The translations under genes and the position numbers were made by a program. DNA of 64,000 bases from an uncultured Mycoplasmatota bacterium. Lineage in GTDB: Bacteria; Bacillota_I; Bacilli_A; Izemoplasmatales; Izemoplasmataceae. The first letter of the stretch is position 1, and every line of letters starts with the position of its first letter. Below, in pieces: positions 35,990 through 44,544 of the stretch. The stretch covers positions 1 to 64,000 of the forward strand of contig CAJXLP010000004.1 of NCBI GenBank assembly GCA_913056275.1, given 5' to 3'. The notes under the pieces were generated by a model. It ran no database searches. It was not told where the DNA came from and saw only the letters and a list, made by a program, of their open reading frames with translations.

Positions 35990-37465
35990 ATGCACATCAT
36001 CTTAATGAGCCCCCAACCTAATTTAACGTCCAATCACACCTATTTAAACACGCACATTGGTCAAGAGAGTTATCATGCCTTCGTGGAAGAACTGGCCATT
36101 GAGATGGCTTTGCTTGGGCATACGGTCGATTTAGTGACGCGCAAAATTGATGATTCCATCTACCAGGATTATCCAGCACCGATGGCCCATTCAAAACTGT
36201 CTAACAACTTGCGAATTATTCAGATTCCCACACAATCCACCGCATTTGTTGCCGATGAAGCAGTCTGGGAAATCCTTTACGAATGGGTTAAAAATGTGGC
36301 CGAGTACTATTATCCCACGGTTGAGTCACTTGATTTCATTAGTGGACACGGGCCAATTGGTGGACTTGCTAGTGCTTTATTGAGTGAAAAAACGAATGTT
36401 CCCTACGCCTTTACTCCGCACTCGTTTGCGAAAGCTCAATTAGATAAGATAGAGTTTTCTTCGATCAATATGACAGTCATTGATGGCTTAGCGGATACAG
36501 CCAAACAACTCATGGCTGAAAGAGCAGCGATGAAGGGCGCATCTGTATTGTTTGCATCCACCCAAAAAGAAGTAAATAATGCCTACCTAAGTCACACTTA
36601 CAAAGACATCATCACTGCAAAAAAAGACCGATTGAACATTGTATTGCCTGGCATTCGCCCCTTTGATGCAGAGTCTGACACGTTGAGTAGATCGAGCGAA
36701 GCCTTTCATCAAGCCATTGATGAACGGCTCGTGAGAGACATCACACACAGTCGTCTAGATTTGCCCTACATGATTATCCCCTTACATTTTGAGCCTTATA
36801 CCCATCAGCTCAAATTACTCCACACGTATGCGCAAAGTGAAGCCCTTAGAGCCATGACGAACATCGTCTTTATCAATCAAGGGTGCCCTGACATCAAAGC
36901 GATGTATGAAAAGTTACCCATGTCTGAAAAAAAACAGGTACAGGCCATTCAAGATGTCATTGCCGCCAATGATTTAGATGGTCAAGTCACCTTTATGAAT
37001 GCACAGACAGATCCTCAACTCACACAATTCTTGAAATACATGAGTGCCTTAAACGGCTTTTTAGTGTTGATGGAAAGTCCCTTGTCATTCAGCTCAATGA
37101 TCTTAAAAAGCATGCACGCCGGCCTCCCAATCGCCGTCAATGAGCAGTTAAATACAACGAGCATCCTCGAAGAGAATGGAAAGCTTTGTGGAATTCAATT
37201 CACCCCTGCTAAATCCGACCAAATCACAAAAAGTCTCATGTATATTTTGAAAAACTATGACCACTGTAAAACTCAAGCTTTAAATAAGGCGTCGGATACT
37301 TTCAGTTGTGCGTATACCGCACAGGAATACATCAAAGCCTTAGAATGGGCTCTTAAAAACCCCATTGATCGAGAATTTGATATTCCTGATTACTTTAAAT
37401 CACCCAGTGACTTTTTGGACTTTAAACTTGATCCATTGCAACAATTTTACTTGACCGACTATTGA
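35990..37465 (+). CDS. Sucrose-phosphate synthase/GT4-like protein with degenerate catalytic motifs
   Basis: A 491-residue GT-B-fold protein. The N-terminal half follows sucrose synthase/sucrose-phosphate synthase: HIGQESYHAFVEELAIEMAL (residues about 22-41), SGHGPIGGLASALL near 120, FTPHSFAKAQLDK near 144 and FASTQKEVNNAYL near 190. The C-terminal half has lost donor-site residues. The usual Arg...Lys pair (SRPDPxKN) reads LHFEPYTHQ at 265-273. The EPFGLTxxEA motif reads SPLSFSSMILKS at 363-374, with Glu replaced by Lys373. It may be a pseudoenzyme or have changed chemistry. ATG 35990 follows AAGGAG. First gene of the operon with beta-PGM and GH65. Confidence 0.75.
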   Translation: MHIILMSPQPNLTSNHTYLNTHIGQESYHAFVEELAIEMALLGHTVDLVTRKIDDSIYQDYPAPMAHSKLSNNLRIIQIPTQSTAFVADEAVWEILYEWVKNVAEYYYPTVESLDFISGHGPIGGLASALLSEKTNVPYAFTPHSFAKAQLDKIEFSSINMTVIDGLADTAKQLMAERAAMKGASVLFASTQKEVNNAYLSHTYKDIITAKKDRLNIVLPGIRPFDAESDTLSRSSEAFHQAIDERLVRDITHSRLDLPYMIIPLHFEPYTHQLKLLHTYAQSEALRAMTNIVFINQGCPDIKAMYEKLPMSEKKQVQAIQDVIAANDLDGQVTFMNAQTDPQLTQFLKYMSALNGFLVLMESPLSFSSMILKSMHAGLPIAVNEQLNTTSILEENGKLCGIQFTPAKSDQITKSLMYILKNYDHCKTQALNKASDTFSCAYTAQEYIKALEWALKNPIDREFDIPDYFKSPSDFLDFKLDPLQQFYLTDY

Positions 37466-37485
37466 CGTTACAAGGAGGATTATCG

Positions 37486-38121
37486 ATGGAAATTGACGCA
37501 TTTTTATTTGATTTAGACGGCGTAATTACCGATTCCAGTACGGCTCATTTCAAAGCATGGAAAGCCGTTGCTAATTCCTATGGCATTGATCTTCCAGACT
37601 CATTGGAAGTGTCGCTTAAAGGAATTTCCCGCCGGAATAGTGTTGAAAAAATTGTGCAATATGCGAACATTGACTTATCCGAAGATGCCAAGCAAGCCTT
37701 CATGGATACTAAAAACGCGATGTATCAAGACCTCGTCGCCGAATATAATCCCGACAACTTATTACCCGGTGTACAGACTATTTTAGAATTTGCACGGGCC
37801 CACTCAATTAAAATTGGACTTGTCTCAGCATCTAAAAATGCTGTGCCACTGATTGAAGCACTGAAGATTAAGGCGTTTTTTGACGTCATTGTTGATCCTG
37901 CTAAACACCCCTCAAAACCCGCCCCTGACTTATTTTTGGCGGCTGCTAAACGCTTGGGTGTCGCACCCGAGAACTGTGTCGCGTTTGAAGACGCCATTGC
38001 CGGTGTTCAAGCCATTAAAGCAGCCGGCATGACTGCCATTGGTATCGGTGAACGATTGGATGCTGACTATGTGTTTGCCGACTTAACAGCGGCACATGCG
38101 ATGCTGGAAACCCATGTATAA
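37486..38121 (+). CDS. pgmB: Beta-phosphoglucomutase
   Basis: HAD-superfamily mutase converting beta-glucose 1-phosphate, the product of inverting GH65 phosphorylases, to glucose 6-phosphate. The 211-residue protein has the nucleophile motif FDLDGVITDSS (Asp9, Asp11), the substrate loop LKGISRRNSVEKI near residue 45, the SASKN motif near residue 115, and the magnesium-binding EDAIAGVQAIKAAGM near residue 168. The placement directly before the phosphorylase strongly supports the function. ATG 37486 follows AAGGAGG; 20 bases separate it from the preceding gene. Confidence 0.94.
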   Translation: MEIDAFLFDLDGVITDSSTAHFKAWKAVANSYGIDLPDSLEVSLKGISRRNSVEKIVQYANIDLSEDAKQAFMDTKNAMYQDLVAEYNPDNLLPGVQTILEFARAHSIKIGLVSASKNAVPLIEALKIKAFFDVIVDPAKHPSKPAPDLFLAAAKRLGVAPENCVAFEDAIAGVQAIKAAGMTAIGIGERLDADYVFADLTAAHAMLETHV

Positions 38122-38133
38122 GGAGCGCACTGT

Positions 38134-40353
38134 ATGATACTCACACGAGACAATCGAACTGACATTGCGTCGTTAGCGATTGATGAATCCATCATGTCCA
38201 CGCAAAACAATTATTTGGGTGTGCGCGGGAATTTTGAAGAAGGTGTTCCCTATCAAACGACCATTCGCGGGACCTACGTCAACGGGTTTTATGACACTCA
38301 TACGTTGCTGTATAGCGAGAGTGCGTACGGGTTTCCTGAACGTGGTGAGACCATCGTTAATCTCCCAGATGCACAAACCATTAAAGTATGGTTGGGTGAT
38401 TCGCCATTAGATTTAAACTTCGCAAAATTGCTTACCTTGAAACGTAGTTACAACATGCGTGATGGCTACACCACGCGCAGCGCGTTGTACGAAACGATGG
38501 ATGGCAAGCAACTGTGGATTCGTGCAAAACGTTTAACTCACTTGTCTTTTAAACCATTATTCATGATCGATTACACCGTGGAAAGTGTGAACTATACAGG
38601 AGAGATTACCATTGAATCACAATTAAATGCGGCCGTTGAAAATTATAGTTCAGTCTCTGATATTCGGGCGGGTACGCACGTGACTAAACGCATCAAGCCT
38701 CTGGATGTGTCGGTAAAAGAAGACCGCAGTGAACTTACGATTGAGACACTGTCAACGGAATTTCAGTGCAAAGTCGGTCTCACCCATTCGGTTCCATTTG
38801 ATTATTCGGCCGATGAAGAGAAGATTGTAGCCACCAAAACCGTATTGATGGCGCCCAAAGAGTCATTCAATTTTCAAAAGTTCGCCTTGTACTACAACAC
38901 ACTAGACCATTCGGAAATGGACACATTACTCGAGAGTGGCTATAATTTCGTACTGAATACCTCCGTGGATGATATCTACGCCATGCAAAAAGCAGCCCTT
39001 GATCAATTTGCGCCATTTGCCGATATCCAAATCGAAACGACGAATCAAGACACGTATAACGAAGCCATCTATTTTAATTTGTATCAACTTTATACAGCAG
39101 GCGCTCACAGCCCCCGCACGAACATTCCTGCCAAAGGCTTAACCGGAGAAGGGTATGAGGGCCATACGTTTTGGGACAGTGAAATTTACATGTCACCATT
39201 TTTTCGCCAAGTAGACCAAAAACTCGCCTTGAACTTACTTGAGTATCGGTTTTATCAATTAGACGCCGCACGTCATGAAGCGTATAAATTAGGCAATCCT
39301 GAAGGAGTAAAGTTTGCGTGGCGAACTATTAGTGGCCGCGAGACAAGTGCATACTATCCGGCATCCACGGCGCAATATCACATTAATTCAGACATCGCCT
39401 TCGCGATCATTCAATACTACAAGTTATACAAAGATGACACGTTCATGACGCACAAAGGATTTGTGGTACTCCTAGAGACTGCACGTTTTTTTAAAGACTT
39501 AGTGTCGAAGCATGACAATCATTACCACATTCACCATGTGACAGGGCCTGATGAATACAATGCCGTTGTCGATGATAACTTTTATACCAACGTTTTACTA
39601 AAGTATCATCTGGAGTTTTTACTTGATTACACAAAAATCCGCGATGATTTAATCAACGATGATGAACGCGATCTGTTTCAAGAAATCGCGAATAAGATTT
39701 ACCTACCGTTTGACAAGCCTCGTAACATCGACTTACAAGACGTCAGCTTTCTCTCTAAAAAACCCATCGACTTAGCAAGTATCCCAGAAGACAATCGGCC
39801 GTTGTTATTGCATTACCATCCGTTGACCATTTATCGATTTCAAGTGTTAAAACAAGCCGACACCGTACTAGCTCACATGTTGTTACACAATCGGCCTGAG
39901 GATGTCATGCAAGATAGTTTTGACTTTTATGAATCAAGAACATCGCATGATTCAAGTCTCTCATATTGCATTCATGCCACACAGTCTGCAAAGTTAGGAA
40001 ACATTGAAAAAGCGTATGACTACTTTAAAAAAACCATCCATCTTGATTTGTTTGATAGTCAGAAGAATACATTTCATGGACTCCATTTAGCAAACTTAGG
40101 CGGGGTTTATATGACGTTACTGCAAGGGTTTATGGGCTATGAAGTGAATGAACGCGTATCCATTCATCCACGGTTGCCGGAAGCTTGGAAACGGTTTTCG
40201 ATGCGCCTAAGGCTCAATCAAGATGTCACCGCAAAGGTACAACTCACCCCGGAAAAACTGACGATTAGGGCAGACGGTGATGCAGACATCCGCGTCTATG
40301 GCCAAGACTACACGGTAAATAATCTTGAAACGCTATCGATTAAGCGCCCGTAA
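38134..40353 (+). CDS. GH65 disaccharide phosphorylase (maltose/kojibiose phosphorylase type)
   Basis: Phosphorolyses an alpha-linked glucose disaccharide to beta-glucose 1-phosphate and glucose. The 739-residue protein has an N-terminal beta-sandwich, an (alpha/alpha)6 barrel with GYEGHTFWDSEIY at residues 340-352 and the general-acid glutamate in TGPDEYNAVVDDN (Glu474). The phosphate-site region is SRTSHDSSLSYCIHA near residue 610, and a C-terminal beta domain follows. Choice between maltose, kojibiose, nigerose and trehalose is not secure. The operon has no transporter, so the substrate may be made inside the cell or imported by a system elsewhere. GGAGCG precedes the ATG. Confidence 0.92.
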   Translation: MILTRDNRTDIASLAIDESIMSTQNNYLGVRGNFEEGVPYQTTIRGTYVNGFYDTHTLLYSESAYGFPERGETIVNLPDAQTIKVWLGDSPLDLNFAKLLTLKRSYNMRDGYTTRSALYETMDGKQLWIRAKRLTHLSFKPLFMIDYTVESVNYTGEITIESQLNAAVENYSSVSDIRAGTHVTKRIKPLDVSVKEDRSELTIETLSTEFQCKVGLTHSVPFDYSADEEKIVATKTVLMAPKESFNFQKFALYYNTLDHSEMDTLLESGYNFVLNTSVDDIYAMQKAALDQFAPFADIQIETTNQDTYNEAIYFNLYQLYTAGAHSPRTNIPAKGLTGEGYEGHTFWDSEIYMSPFFRQVDQKLALNLLEYRFYQLDAARHEAYKLGNPEGVKFAWRTISGRETSAYYPASTAQYHINSDIAFAIIQYYKLYKDDTFMTHKGFVVLLETARFFKDLVSKHDNHYHIHHVTGPDEYNAVVDDNFYTNVLLKYHLEFLLDYTKIRDDLINDDERDLFQEIANKIYLPFDKPRNIDLQDVSFLSKKPIDLASIPEDNRPLLLHYHPLTIYRFQVLKQADTVLAHMLLHNRPEDVMQDSFDFYESRTSHDSSLSYCIHATQSAKLGNIEKAYDYFKKTIHLDLFDSQKNTFHGLHLANLGGVYMTLLQGFMGYEVNERVSIHPRLPEAWKRFSMRLRLNQDVTAKVQLTPEKLTIRADGDADIRVYGQDYTVNNLETLSIKRP

Positions 40354-40386
40354 CTCACAGCAATCACCCATTGAAAACTCTATTAA

Positions 40387-40414
40387 AAACTGCATTCTTC
40401 TCGAATGCAGTTTT
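40387..40414 (+). terminator. Terminator of the phosphorylase operon
   Basis: AAAACTGCATTC / GAATGCAGTTTT around TTCTC, followed by T-rich sequence. Confidence 0.85.
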
Positions 40415-40425
40415 ATTATTTAGAA

Positions 40426-40434
40426 TGCTATAAT
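40426..40434 (+). promoter_or_regulatory. Extended -10 promoter for the PHP phosphatase gene
   Basis: TGCTATAAT ends 18 bases before the ATG. The predicted start near 40441 coincides with the first base of AAGGAG, so the leader would be only about 12 bases. No good -35. Confidence 0.55.
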
Positions 40435-40452
40435 TGAGCCAAGGAGTTAATA

Positions 40453-41247
40453 ATGATTGATAGTAACTATCACAGCCACCACATGCTATGTAACCATGCA
40501 GTTGGTACCACGGAAGATTACGTTAAAAAAGCCATTGAACTGGGATTTAAAGTACTCGGAATCAGTGATCATGTACCGTCTGAGACCGTTCCAGATTCAA
40601 TGCGCATGCCCTACACGTCATTAAACGCCTATTATGCGGATGTCTTGGACGTCCAAAAACGCTACCAATCATTGATCGATGTGTACCTGGGCATGGAATG
40701 TGAATACGTGGAAAGCGATGCCGCGTATTACCAAGGGTTTTTAGATACTGTGGATTACTTAGTCCTCGGACACCACTACATTCAACACAACGGAACGCTT
40801 CAAAGTAGTTTTAATTTATCTAAACCCGAACACGTATTAACTTATGCCAAAGAAGTAAAAGACGCTATCGCCTCAGGCTACTTTAGTTTACTTGCACATC
40901 CTGATTTATATATGTGTGGATATGATACGTTTGACGAGGCATGCGAAAAAGCCGCACATTTGATCTGTCAAACCGCAGAAATGTATCAGCTGCCCATCGA
41001 ATTTAATGCCAATGGAATACGCAGAGGCATTAAACAAACGTCACAAGGCAATCGGTATCCATATCCCAGAGAAGAATTTTGGCAGATCGCCAAGCAGTAT
41101 AAAATGCCAATCATTTTAAGTTCCGATGCCCATCACCCAAACACGTTATATGATGATGCCATGAAAAAAGCGGAAGCAATGATTCAACTGTTAGGATTAA
41201 AAACCATTCATCGTCTGCCGATTAAAAATGCAAAAAATCGCCTCTAA
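40453..41247 (+). CDS. PHP-domain phosphatase, histidinol-phosphatase (HisJ/HisK)-like
   Basis: A 264-residue PHP-superfamily phosphoesterase. Metal motifs are SNYHSHHMLCNHA (residues about 3-15), LGISDHVPSE near 36, the glutamate in GMECEYV near 78, LGHHYIQ near 98, LLAHPDLYM near 147 and LSSDAHHPN near 224. The sequence fits the HisK/YtvP group, which hydrolyses histidinol phosphate, but no histidine genes are in the window, so another phosphate ester is possible. AAGGAG precedes the ATG. A short hairpin after the stop probably ends the transcript. Confidence 0.82.
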   Translation: MIDSNYHSHHMLCNHAVGTTEDYVKKAIELGFKVLGISDHVPSETVPDSMRMPYTSLNAYYADVLDVQKRYQSLIDVYLGMECEYVESDAAYYQGFLDTVDYLVLGHHYIQHNGTLQSSFNLSKPEHVLTYAKEVKDAIASGYFSLLAHPDLYMCGYDTFDEACEKAAHLICQTAEMYQLPIEFNANGIRRGIKQTSQGNRYPYPREEFWQIAKQYKMPIILSSDAHHPNTLYDDAMKKAEAMIQLLGLKTIHRLPIKNAKNRL

Positions 41248-41256
41248 GCGATTTTG
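41234..41256 (+). terminator. Weak terminator overlapping the PHP gene stop
   Basis: AAAATCGC (41234-41241) pairs with GCGATTTT (41248-41255), with the TAA stop in the loop. The T-run is part of the stem and short. Confidence 0.55.
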
Positions 41257-41354
41257 TAAAATGTAAGCCACCCACATTCATCATCACAAAAAAAGACGCA
41301 TATTTTCAAAATTGCATGACCGGTTTTAACAGCAGAAGACCAAAGTCGGTAAAC

Positions 41355-41471
41355 ATAATCAAACGCATTTAATTGACCCTAATAAACGGGGTGATCACCA
41401 ATCAAAAGCCTTGATTAACTAGGTCAATGGATGCGTTGCCCTAGATTATCTCTCCCAGTAGTGGAGTTTTT
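41355..41471. ncRNA. Structured element between the PHP and asparaginase genes
   Basis: Nested stems ATAATC/GATTAT (41355-41360 with 41444-41449), AACGCAT/ATGCGTT (41362-41368 with 41431-41437) and TTGACC/GGTCAA (41373-41378 with 41422-41427) enclose a CCC/GGG hairpin, a GGTGATCACC palindrome (41390-41399) and AATCAA/TTGATT (41400-41416). On the plus strand a small CTCC/GGAG hairpin with five T follows (41452-41471). On the minus strand a hairpin with seven T ends near 41287. I cannot decide the strand or name a family. This, with the promoter below, fills the 423-base gene-free stretch 41248-41670. Confidence 0.45.
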
Positions 41472-41515
41472 AAATGGCCATTTTACTTTCTATAATATAT
41501 ATTATGTTAACATAA
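41468..41515 (+). promoter_or_regulatory. Promoter and palindromic operator of the asparaginase gene
   Basis: TATAAT at 41491-41496 with a TTTTAA -35 17 bases upstream. The perfect 14-base palindrome TTATGTTAACATAA (41502-41515) covers the predicted start, a typical repressor position. The remaining 155 bases to the gene are an AT-rich leader without an obvious fold. Confidence 0.5.
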
Positions 41516-41670
41516 GTAAACGTAATTATTGTCTTGTCTAGTCTAACTGGTGTGTAAATGTATAAACGGTTTCTTGTTTCTTCTTCTAAGATGGAGCTGA
41601 GAAAAATACGCCTAAGCTAAATCGCGATTTAAAGTGCATTACATCTTTTGGTTTTGAAAGGATTTCACGT

Positions 41671-42648
41671 ATGGGCAAAGTTGCCATTGTAATGACGGGT
41701 GGAACGATCACCATGAAAATATTCGATCCGGCTGAGGGCGCATTCCCGATGCAGGATGCTTCTGACATCATTAAAGTTTTGAACGATACGCTCGGATTTG
41801 AGAATTTAGTGACGCATCCTTTTTCCATGATTCCATCGCCATCGATGACCTTAGAAAAAATGCAAGCTCTGAAAAATTTTATTGATCCCTTATTGGCGGA
41901 TCCAGAAATTTTGGGAGTCGTCATTACACATGGGACCGATGCTTTAGAGGAAACTGCATTTTATTTGGACTTGGTTCATGGATCAGAAAAACCGGTGGTT
42001 ATTACAGGGGCCATGAAGAATGCATCTGAGATTGGCTATGATGGATTTAATAATTTAGTCAGTGCTTTGTATACTGCGCAAGATCTCAATTCACAAAATA
42101 AAGGGGTTTTAGTCGTCATGAACTATGAAATTCATGCGGCCTGGGAGGTGACTAAGACACATACCTTGAACTTAGATACATTTAAATCGCTCTCATTTGG
42201 ACCACTTGGTATCATCGATGGCGAACATGTGATTTACTATCGCTTGAGAAATCGGTGGTCGTATCGATTCAAAAATGATTTCCACTCACCGGTTCCCTTG
42301 GTCACAACGTACGCAGGGATCGCCGCCGACATGATCGACCAGTTTGTTGACAAACCAATTAAGGGCATTGTCATTGAAGCAATGGGTCGGGGCAATGTGC
42401 CTCCCCAATTGGTTGACCCAATTGAACGGCTAATTGCAAGAAACATTCCTGTAATTGTCGTCTCACGCGTTCCAAGTGGGCGGGTCTATGATACGTACGG
42501 ATATCCAGGCGGCGGCAAAGACCTCATAAAAAAAGGGGCCATATTTGGCACCGATCTAACGGGATTAAAAGCGCGTATCTTATTAATGATTGCGTTAGGA
42601 AATAAGCTACCTAAATCCGAACTACAAACGGTATTTACTTATCAATAA
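41671..42648 (+). CDS. L-asparaginase
   Basis: Hydrolyses asparagine to aspartate and ammonia. The 325-residue protein has the nucleophile threonine in MTGGTITMK (residue 10-12 region), the second active site in VVITHGTDALEETA near residue 90 and the lysine in WEVTKTHTLNLDTFKS near residue 168, so the Thr-Thr-Asp-Lys set is intact. No signal peptide is present, pointing to a cytoplasmic enzyme. It is a single gene under its own promoter with a long leader and a strong terminator behind it. Glutaminase side activity is possible. Confidence 0.92.
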   Translation: MGKVAIVMTGGTITMKIFDPAEGAFPMQDASDIIKVLNDTLGFENLVTHPFSMIPSPSMTLEKMQALKNFIDPLLADPEILGVVITHGTDALEETAFYLDLVHGSEKPVVITGAMKNASEIGYDGFNNLVSALYTAQDLNSQNKGVLVVMNYEIHAAWEVTKTHTLNLDTFKSLSFGPLGIIDGEHVIYYRLRNRWSYRFKNDFHSPVPLVTTYAGIAADMIDQFVDKPIKGIVIEAMGRGNVPPQLVDPIERLIARNIPVIVVSRVPSGRVYDTYGYPGGGKDLIKKGAIFGTDLTGLKARILLMIALGNKLPKSELQTVFTYQ

Positions 42649-42656
42649 CAAATAAA

Positions 42657-42686
42657 CCCCCTGCCAGAGAGGCAGGGGGCTTTTTT
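42657..42686. terminator. Strong terminator between asparaginase and ruvA
   Basis: CCCCCTGCC / GGCAGGGGG around AGAGA, with six T on the plus side; it touches the ruvA stop codon, so the two converging genes share it. Confidence 0.9.
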
Positions 42687-43239
42687 ACGCTTTTTTCTGT
42701 AAGGCTTGGCGGACCAATGTGGCGGTATCAAGAGTCGTATCTAAGTTTGCGGTGAGCGCTGCGATTTCTTTGGCTTTATAGCCGAGTGAGCGCAATGCAT
42801 CTTCCACCTCTTCAAGTTTTGCATGTACTTTTAAGGTGACTCCACCACTGCTGATTTTGCCTTTTAAATCAAGAATGATTTGTTGGCTGGCTTTGGGACC
42901 AATGCCGGGGAATCGATTTAAGTACTTGGCATCTCCTGTTTCAATCGCGCGGATGATATCGTTGACTTCAGCACTCGCTAGAACAGCCAGCGCACTTTTC
43001 GGGCCAATGCCCTTAACGCTTATCAAACTCTCAAACAATCCTTTTTGCTCAAGCGAATGAAAGCCATATAAAATCGCTTGATCTTCACGGACGTAATGAT
43101 ACGTGTGTACTAATACGTCTTGACCAATGCCATACGCATATGGATTTGGTGGAACGATGTGATACCCAATCCCTGAATTATCCAGCGTGATCCCTTTTGG
43201 ATCCACACCTTTAATCGTTCCTTGAATGTAATTATACAT
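42685..43239 (-). CDS. ruvA: Holliday junction DNA helicase subunit RuvA
   Basis: Tetrameric Holliday-junction-binding protein that loads the RuvB motor. The 184-residue protein has the N-terminal OB domain (MYNYIQGTIKGVDPKGITL), two helix-hairpin-helix motifs (VKGIGPKSALAVLA near residue 73 and FPGIGPKASQQIILDL near 108) and a C-terminal RuvB-contact domain. Usually ruvB follows at once; here the gene is last in its transcript and faces a terminator. It lies 31 bases after obg, and that gap contains TAGTTTG/CAAACTA, a perfect hairpin without a T-run. RecU at 59980 would be the resolvase partner. Confidence 0.95.
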   Translation of the reverse strand: MYNYIQGTIKGVDPKGITLDNSGIGYHIVPPNPYAYGIGQDVLVHTYHYVREDQAILYGFHSLEQKGLFESLISVKGIGPKSALAVLASAEVNDIIRAIETGDAKYLNRFPGIGPKASQQIILDLKGKISSGGVTLKVHAKLEEVEDALRSLGYKAKEIAALTANLDTTLDTATLVRQALQKKA

Positions 43240-43270
43240 ACATCCTCCTTATAGTTTGTTTAGCAAACTA

Positions 43271-44536
43271 TTAGTCTTTAAAGTCAAAGTCGGCGCCACA
43301 AATACGGACGGTATCCCCGTTTTTAACCCCTTTATCGCGAAGTGCTTGATCAACACCTAAGCGCTTAAGTTGTCTGGAAAACCGGCGAACCGCTTGGTCT
43401 TGCTCGAAGACTGTCATCTTAAAGATGCGTTCGAGTTCACCACCATAGACTTCATAGACGCCATCATCGGCGCGAGATATTTCAAATGGGGTATCCAAGG
43501 ATTCTTCGTATTTATAGTAGTAATAATCATCGTCTTTGGGCATTTCTTTAGCATGCGTGAGTAATTCTGAGGTGCGGAATAACAAGCCATCTAAGTTATC
43601 TTTTCGCCAGGCGCTAATGGGGAAGATTTCCGTGTCTGGATAGGCGGCTTGTAACGCTTTTAAGTGATCGTCACTTCCTGGTAAATCCATTTTATTTGCT
43701 GCAATCACGGTGGGAAGATTGAGTAGATTGGGGTTATATGCGGCGAGCTCATCACGAATGACTTGCACGGCAGTGACTGGATCAATCCCATCTGTGGGTG
43801 CCATGTCAACGACATGAATCAATACGCGAGTCCGCTCAATATGGCGAAGAAATTGATACCCAAGGCCACTCCCTGAAGACGCACCTTTAATTAAACCCGG
43901 CATGTCGGCGACGACAAAACTTTTCCCATCCGGGGCTTGAACCATGCCTAAATTCGGAATCAAAGTCGTAAATGGGTAAGCTGCAATCTTTGGTTTTGCG
44001 GCACTAATGACACTTATCAGTGTGCTCTTGCCCGCTGATGGTAAGCCAATTAATCCAACATCTGCGAGGAGTTTGAGTTCCATCGTCACGTCTAAGACTT
44101 TACCAGGTTCACCGTTTTCAGCGATTTTTGGAGCCGTATTATGGGCCGTCACAAACTTAACGTTCCCGCGACCTCCTCGGCCACCATACACGACTGGGAC
44201 TTGTTGGCCTTGGTGCACTAAATCAGCAATTAATGCCCCATCCGCATTTCGAACTTGCGTTCCTAAGGGAACACGAATGATCGTATCTTCACCGTTTCTT
44301 CCGTGCCGTTTTTTATTTTGGCCATTGACACCATCTTCGGCTTTAAACCGTTTTTTATAGCGAATATCCAAGAGCGTGGACAATCCCTCGTCACCTTCTA
44401 AAATAATGTGACCGCCCCGGCCACCATCCCCACCGGACGGGCCGCCTTTAGGCACATACTTTTCACGACGAAACGCGACGATGCCATCGCCGCCTTTGCC
44501 GCTTTCTAATTCTACTTGGACTAAGTCTACAAACAT
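43271..44536 (-). CDS. obg: GTPase ObgE
   Basis: Essential GTPase of ribosome maturation and stress control. The 421-residue protein has the glycine-rich Obg fold (GGKGGDGIVAFRREKYVPKG near residue 13), the G domain with G1 GLPSAGKSTLISV near residue 165, G3 DMPGLI and G4 NKMD, and a C-terminal OCT domain (FEISRADDGVYEVYGGELER). It normally lies next to rpmA in Bacillota; here a GNAT-kinase gene has come between. Nine bases separate it from that gene. Confidence 0.96.
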   Translation of the reverse strand: MFVDLVQVELESGKGGDGIVAFRREKYVPKGGPSGGDGGRGGHIILEGDEGLSTLLDIRYKKRFKAEDGVNGQNKKRHGRNGEDTIIRVPLGTQVRNADGALIADLVHQGQQVPVVYGGRGGRGNVKFVTAHNTAPKIAENGEPGKVLDVTMELKLLADVGLIGLPSAGKSTLISVISAAKPKIAAYPFTTLIPNLGMVQAPDGKSFVVADMPGLIKGASSGSGLGYQFLRHIERTRVLIHVVDMAPTDGIDPVTAVQVIRDELAAYNPNLLNLPTVIAANKMDLPGSDDHLKALQAAYPDTEIFPISAWRKDNLDGLLFRTSELLTHAKEMPKDDDYYYYKYEESLDTPFEISRADDGVYEVYGGELERIFKMTVFEQDQAVRRFSRQLKRLGVDQALRDKGVKNGDTVRICGADFDFKD

Positions 44537-44544
44537 GGGGTCTC

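Noticed and set aside
41287-41480. 6S RNA on the minus strand, suggested by length of about 190 bases and a long hairpin
   Set aside because: The outer ends do not pair to form the closing stem and no open-complex-like central bubble flanked by stems is visible.
41474-41515. A 13-codon hydrophobic reading frame with GGAG upstream, before asparaginase
   Set aside because: It covers the predicted promoter and palindrome, has no Asn/Asp codon enrichment and no support as a leader peptide.
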